This document shows positions 7,814 through 11,343 of a stretch of DNA of 11,343 bases, one piece after another. The notes beneath the pieces were generated by a model. That model searched no databases, was not told where the DNA came from, and worked only from the letters and a program-made list of their open reading frames with translations. The DNA lies in assembly GCA_034437515.1 (NCBI GenBank), contig DAOTTX010000391.1, forward strand, positions 1-11,343, written 5' to 3'. A program made the translations under genes and the position numbers. This stretch comes from DAOTTX01 sp034437515. Its GTDB lineage: Bacteria > Chloroflexota > Anaerolineae > Aggregatilineales > Phototrophicaceae. How positions within the stretch are numbered: the stretch's first letter is position 1; each line of letters starts with the position of its first letter.

Positions 7814-7849
7814 ATGCCTAGGATTGGCTTTGGGAATACCAATGGTTGA
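7814..7849 (+). other. Possible 11-codon upstream frame overlapping the UroD-like start
   Basis: AAAGAGGA (about 7795-7802) is the best ribosome-site-like sequence near the UroD-like gene, but it is about 40 bases before the chosen ATG. It does precede ATG 7814, which opens a frame of 11 codons (MPRIGFGNTNG) ending in TGA 7847-7849. That stop overlaps the start region of the main gene at 7842. This could be a leader peptide coupling translation to the main gene, or chance. ATG 7807 is closer to the site but stops after four codons. Confidence 0.2.
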
Positions 7850-9047
7850 TTTCAAGCTTACCAAGAAAGAGAGATTGCTTCGCGCACTGCGAGGAGAAAA
7901 GGCTGATGTCCTTCCCGCTGTGCCGGGCTACTTGTGCTTGTTCCTTGCGGATTTCGAGAGAGCGTACTATGTCGAGCAGTACCGCCGTCGCTTGCGCGGG
8001 CGGACCGAGTACGCCATAGACCACGAGCAAGACACACGTTTTCGCGTCCGGGCGCTCTACCAATCGTACGGCATCCTCAAGGAGCGGCCCGACTGGATTG
8101 AGGTGCACCGGGGGGCGACCCGGGCGTGGGCGGAGCGCACCAGGATTGTGGTTGACGACAGGCACCTTTACTATGAGGACCTGGAGACAGGGATGCGTGC
8201 TCCTATGGCCACATCCCCCATTCCCCGGGGCGACGCGCGGCTGAAACGTCAATCTGCCGCGGTCACGGATCTCTGGGACATATCCTCGGATCTGAGCGGC
8301 CCGCAGAACGTGGATAAACGCTTGCCAATTTGCACGGCTGACGACATGCTGGCCCGGGGGGACTACGATCTTCCGTCCCAAGTGGTAGCTGACTACGGCG
8401 ACGAATGGTTTATCTCGACCATCTTGGATACACCTTTCTCGGATGCCTATGGCCTTCTGGGATTCAGGGGCCTGATGGTCAGTCAGCTTGAGCGCCCGGA
8501 CCTGCTTCACTATGTGCTTCAGCGGCAACTCGAAAGGACCCAGGAGGTCATGGGGGCCTGGGCAGCCATCGGTGCCGACGGCGTCTACGTTGAGGAGGTC
8601 TTCACTGGTGCCGATCTAATCTCCCCTGAGAGTTACGAGGAATTCGTGTTTGCGTACAATCAGCCCTACTTCGAGCATATGAGCGGCTTGGGTCTCTTAC
8701 CCATTCACTATGTCTGCGGTGATGTGCTCCCACGCCTGGACTGGATCGCTGATCTGGACATCGCCGCCGTGGCCCTCGAGGAAAGCAAGAAGGACTTCCA
8801 TATCGAGATCGATGAGGTTGTTGATCGGATCGGTGGACGCGTGACTGTGTTTGGAAACATCGACGCCGTGTCGTTCGGTCTCAACTGTTCTCTGGAGAAG
8901 ATGGCGGCGGAGGTGAAGCGCCAGGCACAGGTTGGAGGAAAGGCTAAGGGTTTCGTGGTCAGCACCGGTAGTCCCTTTCCGTTGGACACGAACCCCCGAC
9001 TCGTGGACACCATGATCAAGACGGCGCACGAGATTCCCGCGTCATAG
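7842..9047 (+). CDS. Uroporphyrinogen-decarboxylase-fold protein, probable corrinoid/thiol methyltransferase homologue (MtaA/MtbA/CmuA-like)
   Basis: A 401-aa protein of the UroD superfamily. The start 'LTKKERLLRALRGEKADVLPA' is the standard N-terminus of the methyltransferase branch. Later signatures are 'GADGVYVEEVFTGADLISPESYEEFVFAYNQP', 'HYVCGD' (His289, Cys292), a central 'VFGNIDA' and a C-terminal 'STGSPFPLDTNPRLVDTM'. In MtaA/MtbA, His-x-Cys plus a later Cys bind the zinc that activates the thiol acceptor. Here His-x-x-Cys is present, but where related proteins usually have Cys ('STGC') there is Ser377. Function may be methyl transfer from a corrinoid protein or a changed reaction; true uroporphyrinogen decarboxylase is unlikely given the context. 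ATG 7842 is chosen for family fit; TTG 7824 is in frame but has no good ribosome site. It lies 166 bases after the mttB-like gene. Confidence 0.82.
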   Translation: MVDFKLTKKERLLRALRGEKADVLPAVPGYLCLFLADFERAYYVEQYRRRLRGRTEYAIDHEQDTRFRVRALYQSYGILKERPDWIEVHRGATRAWAERTRIVVDDRHLYYEDLETGMRAPMATSPIPRGDARLKRQSAAVTDLWDISSDLSGPQNVDKRLPICTADDMLARGDYDLPSQVVADYGDEWFISTILDTPFSDAYGLLGFRGLMVSQLERPDLLHYVLQRQLERTQEVMGAWAAIGADGVYVEEVFTGADLISPESYEEFVFAYNQPYFEHMSGLGLLPIHYVCGDVLPRLDWIADLDIAAVALEESKKDFHIEIDEVVDRIGGRVTVFGNIDAVSFGLNCSLEKMAAEVKRQAQVGGKAKGFVVSTGSPFPLDTNPRLVDTMIKTAHEIPAS

Positions 9048-9419
9048 CTCAAGGGAGTGACCTGATGTCAGGTGGCTGCCTGGCCACGCCCCGCAGTGAG
9101 CTGGATGCGTCGACAGAGTGCGGTAAAAGTCAAATTGAGTTTTCAGGCAGAAAAAGCACCTTAGCACCCAAATTTTAGACGCATTTAACTATGTCTGCCC
9201 ATCTCGTTTTTTTTTTTTCGAAATGGCGGCTTATGCGGATCTATGACGGCCAAGAACGATCAATGCCGGGTGACGGAGTCTGCCCGATACAGAAAAGGGA
9301 GGTAAACACCATCGACGCGCAGAGTGAACTACGAAAGCACTACACCGGATGGATGGCATGCAGGCGCGCGGCGAGACGAGGCTACGTGATCGCCGTCATT
9401 AGCAGAACGGGGGGACAGC
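9048..9419 (+). other. 372-base gap: short frames, overlapping hairpins, AT-rich patch and 12-T run
   Basis: No recognisable gene is present. Just after the UroD-like stop are overlapping inverted repeats: ACCTGA-TG-TCAGGT (9060-9073) and GTGGC/GCCAC (9072-9087). From about 9121 to 9220 the base composition turns AT-rich, unlike the rest of the window, and includes twelve consecutive T (9207-9218). No clean stem lies directly before the T-run, so it is not a clear intrinsic terminator. A frame open from ATG 9191 (or 9263) to TGA 9430 has no family resemblance and no good ribosome site at either ATG, and it overlaps the amidohydrolase start. Within that frame GGGAGG (9297-9302) lies 8 bases before an ATC codon. 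Confidence 0.5.
9065..9178 (+). CDS. Possible 37-aa small protein or truncated gene start
   Basis: ATG 9065 is preceded by AAGGGAG (9051-9057) at 7 bases, a better initiation site than that of the UroD-like gene. The frame runs 37 codons, beginning MSGGCLATPRSELD and ending at TAG 9176-9178 inside the AT-rich patch. I recognise no family. The second half lies in sequence of different composition, so this may be the 5' remnant of a gene that once followed the UroD-like gene and was replaced or deleted. It could equally be chance, because hairpins overlap the start codon. Confidence 0.22.
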   Translation: MSGGCLATPRSELDASTECGKSQIEFSGRKSTLAPKF

Positions 9420-10643
9420 ATGAAGCCTGAGGACAATGTGAACCTGATTCTCCGTGCAAAGAGCTTGATCGACGGTAGCGGAGACCCGCCTGTTTCGCCC
9501 GGCTTGATTGCGATCGCTGAGAAGGAGATCGTTTATGCCGGTCCTGAGGATGAGGCACCGGCTTTGCCTTGTGCGGAGACGAGAGACTTCCCAGCGAGTT
9601 CCCTGCTACCCGGACTGATTGATATGCACGTACATCCCACATATTACTGGGATGAACCGGATTCTGCCGCGTACACGTATGATCCAGAGCAATCATTGGT
9701 CTATTCGGATGTCATGATTGCCCTTCTTGCAGCAGCAAACCTGCGCGAGGCTCTCCTGGCGGGTGTGACGACGGCGCGAGACACAGGCTCGGTGTATGGA
9801 ACCATGTTTGACGTCAAGAGAGCGGTGACCAAAGGCTTGATTCTTGGTCCAAAGCTTTTCGTCGCAGGCCGACTGGTGGTGCCTACTGGGGGACATGTTC
9901 ATTATCTGCCCGGTTTGGCGAATGAGGCTGACGGACCCTACGGTTTCCGTCGGGCCGTGCGGGAAGAGATTCGAGCTGGTGCCGATTACATCAAGATAGC
10001 CAATCGCGGCTCGGACTTGACCTTCGATGAGCTTCAGGCTGCTGTGGATGAGGCTCACCGAAGGGAGAGGAAGGTTGCGTGTCACACCAACGCCCCACCT
10101 TCCCAGCAGATGGCCATTGAGGCCGGGGTGGACACGTTTGAACACGGCACGCCCACAAGAGAGGATCTGGAACAAGCGTGTGAAAAGGGCATCACCTGGA
10201 TTCCGACGCTGAATATCGGTCGCGAGCATATTCTCCGCCTGGAGAAGAAATGCAGGGATAGTGATCCAGATGTGGCCCGATGTGCGGAGAGCAAGTACGC
10301 CGAGGCGATGGAATACCGACAGCGGAAGCTTACTTCGGTCGAAGTCGCTTTGGATGTGGGGATGAGAATCGCGACCGGGACCGACAGCTACCTGGAGGGG
10401 GTTCGATTTGCGGCCATTGCCGACGAGATTGCCCAGTTGGTTGAGTTCGGCTGCACGCCAATGCAGGGCATCTTGGCAGCCACGTCTTGGCCGGCTGAGG
10501 CTATGGGGTGGGAGGACATCGGCTCGTTGGAAAGCGGCAAGCTGGCAGACGTCATCGTCGTGGAGGGAGACCCCTTGGCGGACATCGAAGCTCTAGAAAA
10601 CGTGACGCTGGTCGTTCGAGAAGGGATAATCGTCAAGGAATAG
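9420..10643 (+). CDS. Binuclear metal amidohydrolase, imidazolonepropionase/prolidase-like (COG1228 type)
   Basis: A 407-aa cytoplasmic hydrolase with the amidohydrolase-superfamily TIM-barrel pattern and a complete metal-ligand set. 'LLPGLIDMHVH' gives His70 and His72 (strand 1); 'ADYIKIANRG' gives Lys192, which in family members may be carboxylated to bridge the metals; 'VACHTN' gives His222; 'FEHGTP' gives His242; and 'IATGTDSY' gives Asp322. The C-terminal 'GSLESGKLADVIVVEGDPLADI' forms the flanking beta-domain. Relatives include imidazolonepropionase, Xaa-Pro/Xaa-Arg dipeptidases and other amide- or C-N-hydrolysing enzymes, so the substrate is not fixed. Next to a peptide-type importer and methyltransferases, a cleavage of a substituted peptide or cyclic amide is plausible. 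ATG 9420 follows a G-rich run (9409-9414). The gene is separated from the UroD-like gene by 372 bases and may have its own promoter. Confidence 0.88.
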   Translation: MKPEDNVNLILRAKSLIDGSGDPPVSPGLIAIAEKEIVYAGPEDEAPALPCAETRDFPASSLLPGLIDMHVHPTYYWDEPDSAAYTYDPEQSLVYSDVMIALLAAANLREALLAGVTTARDTGSVYGTMFDVKRAVTKGLILGPKLFVAGRLVVPTGGHVHYLPGLANEADGPYGFRRAVREEIRAGADYIKIANRGSDLTFDELQAAVDEAHRRERKVACHTNAPPSQQMAIEAGVDTFEHGTPTREDLEQACEKGITWIPTLNIGREHILRLEKKCRDSDPDVARCAESKYAEAMEYRQRKLTSVEVALDVGMRIATGTDSYLEGVRFAAIADEIAQLVEFGCTPMQGILAATSWPAEAMGWEDIGSLESGKLADVIVVEGDPLADIEALENVTLVVREGIIVKE

Positions 10644-10799
10644 ACGCTTCTTTGCCATCTGATGGGAACAACACAGCACTGCGACGGAAGGCGCTAACGG
10701 CTTGTGATCTCTGGATCGTCGGCTGCTCGGAGGTTGGTGGGGGACGATATGGATGAACCGACAGGGAACGCTCCTCCTAGTGGTCTCTCCCAAAAGTTC
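10644..10799 (+). other. Spacer between amidohydrolase and transposase, likely holding the insertion-sequence end
   Basis: No gene is supported here. The last bases before the transposase stop include TAGTGGTCTCTCCC and AAAAGTTCT (10778-10800). IS630-type elements end close to the transposase stop and insert at TA, so the TA at 10778-10779 is a candidate junction. The opposite inverted repeat lies outside the window, so the boundary is unproven. No terminator hairpin with a T-run is visible after the amidohydrolase gene. Confidence 0.3.
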
Positions 10800-11343
10800 T
10801 TAGGGTAAAGCTAGGCCAGCGAAGCCTCGGAGTGCATCAAGGCGATCCTTCAGATCCTGCGATGTGAACTTCCACCCGAATGGCTTAGCTGTTTCTTGAT
10901 AGTAGCCTTGAAAATCTATCAGCCGCTTTGTCAAGGTCTCTTTACACATCACTTCCATTGGTGTTAGGACCTTCCGCTGTACGATCGAGAAGTAGATATC
11001 GATCTGGTTCAGCCAACTGGAATGAGTGGGCAATGGAACCGCTACCGCGTTGGGATACACTCCCTTCAATCGGGCCGGGAACGTATTGGGGTGATGAGCA
11101 CAACCGCCATCGACGATGCAAAAGGTTCGGGCCGAACTCCGATAAGGCTCTTGGAGCATCACCATATCGACCAGTCGGTTGAAGGTGACTATGCACGTGT
11201 TGGGGGCCACGCGCCCAAAGATTCTTGCCCGAAAAACGTCCCAAGCTGCGTGATAGGCCACGGTTCCCAAACGCTCGTACTCAAACTCGACCCGTTGCTC
11301 GTAGCCAGGGATGGCTGGTAAGCCAGGGTGCTTTCGCCCTAAG
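10778..11343 (-). mobile_element. IS630-family insertion sequence, partial (one end inside the window)
   Basis: Defined by the transposase fragment. The inner boundary is placed at the candidate TA (10778-10779) 21 bases beyond the transposase stop, but no second inverted repeat is available to confirm it. The other end lies beyond the window. Confidence 0.55.
10800..11343 (-). CDS. IS630-type transposase, C-terminal part (continues past the window edge)
   Basis: The - strand frame is open from the window end (11342) to TAA at 10800-10802, about 180 residues. Its upstream part reads GLPAIPGYEQRVEFEYERLG; this continues the family alignment, so the TTG at 11270 is not the real start. The segment is the DDE catalytic domain of IS630/Tc1-like transposases: 'HAAWDV' (first Asp), 'FCIVDGGCAHHP' (second Asp), 'LPTHSSWLNQIDIYFSIVQRKVL' (third position) and the typical 'AKPFGWKFTSQDL' end. 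At the third catalytic position it has Asp where most relatives have Glu ('WLNQIE'); Asp is known there in mariner-type enzymes, so activity is not excluded. 'VDGG' replaces the usual 'VDNG'. It is convergent with the amidohydrolase gene. Whether the element is intact cannot be judged here. Confidence 0.88.
   Translation of the reverse strand, partial: LGRKHPGLPAIPGYEQRVEFEYERLGTVAYHAAWDVFRARIFGRVAPNTCIVTFNRLVDMVMLQEPYRSSARTFCIVDGGCAHHPNTFPARLKGVYPNAVAVPLPTHSSWLNQIDIYFSIVQRKVLTPMEVMCKETLTKRLIDFQGYYQETAKPFGWKFTSQDLKDRLDALRGFAGLALP

Noticed and set aside
7818..8528. Open frame of 236 codons on the - strand over the UroD-like gene
   Set aside because: Antisense shadow; the + strand carries clear UroD signatures across the same bases.
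7842..9047. Haem-pathway uroporphyrinogen decarboxylase (HemE)
   Set aside because: The N-terminus and the HYVCGD metal motif match the methyltransferase branch of the fold, and the neighbourhood is methyl-transfer rather than haem synthesis.
9207..9218. Run of twelve T as an intrinsic terminator
   Set aside because: No stable GC-rich stem directly precedes it; only a 4-bp AGAC/GTCT pairing was seen.
9191..9430. 79-codon frame before and overlapping the amidohydrolase gene
   Set aside because: No family resemblance and no ribosome site at its ATG codons; the internal GGGAGG would need a rare ATC start. Kept only as part of the gap description.
1..11343. CRISPR array, tRNA, rRNA or prophage genes
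   Set aside because: No regularly spaced repeats, no cloverleaf-like or rRNA-like sequence and no phage structural genes were seen on either strand.

Overview
The window looks like bacterial chromosomal DNA of moderate to high GC content. A Chloroflexota-like organism is my best guess. The main reason is the solute-binding lipoprotein, whose lipidated cysteine is followed by a long Glu/Pro/Thr/Val-rich tether, a style common in Anaerolineae-type lineages. The placement is inference from style and gene content; no marker gene is present.

Layout: every metabolic gene lies on the + strand. The window opens inside the 3' end of an MttB-family (trimethylamine-methyltransferase-like) gene (3-248). 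Next comes a complete dipeptide/oligopeptide-type (Dpp/Opp/nickel) ABC importer: lipoprotein binding protein (321-1964), a 315-base gap with a strong GC hairpin, two permeases (2280-3233 and 3242-4129), and one fused protein carrying both ATPase domains (4132-6231). The permease and ATPase genes are separated by 2-8 bases, and a second, complete MttB-family gene (6242-7675) begins 10 bases after the ATPase. After a 166-base gap comes a uroporphyrinogen-decarboxylase-fold (MtaA/MtbA/CmuA-like) methyltransferase homologue (7842-9047). After a 372-base gap with short open frames and a 12-T run comes a binuclear-metal amidohydrolase of the imidazolonepropionase/prolidase type (9420-10643). The window closes with the C-terminal part of an IS630-type transposase on the - strand (10800-11343), cut by the window edge.

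How the genes may work together: MttB-family proteins without pyrrolysine are known to demethylate quaternary amines (glycine betaine, proline betaine, carnitine, gamma-butyrobetaine) by passing methyl to a corrinoid protein. UroD-fold methyltransferases are known to move methyl from a corrinoid protein to a thiol or other acceptor. Two MttB paralogues flanking a peptide-type importer, followed by a UroD-type protein and an amidohydrolase, suggest uptake, C-N bond hydrolysis and demethylation of a methylated amine, possibly a betaine-like or N-methylated peptide or amide. The corrinoid protein and its reductive activase are not in the window, so the pathway is incomplete as seen and the substrate is unknown.

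I see no tRNA, rRNA, CRISPR array or phage genes.
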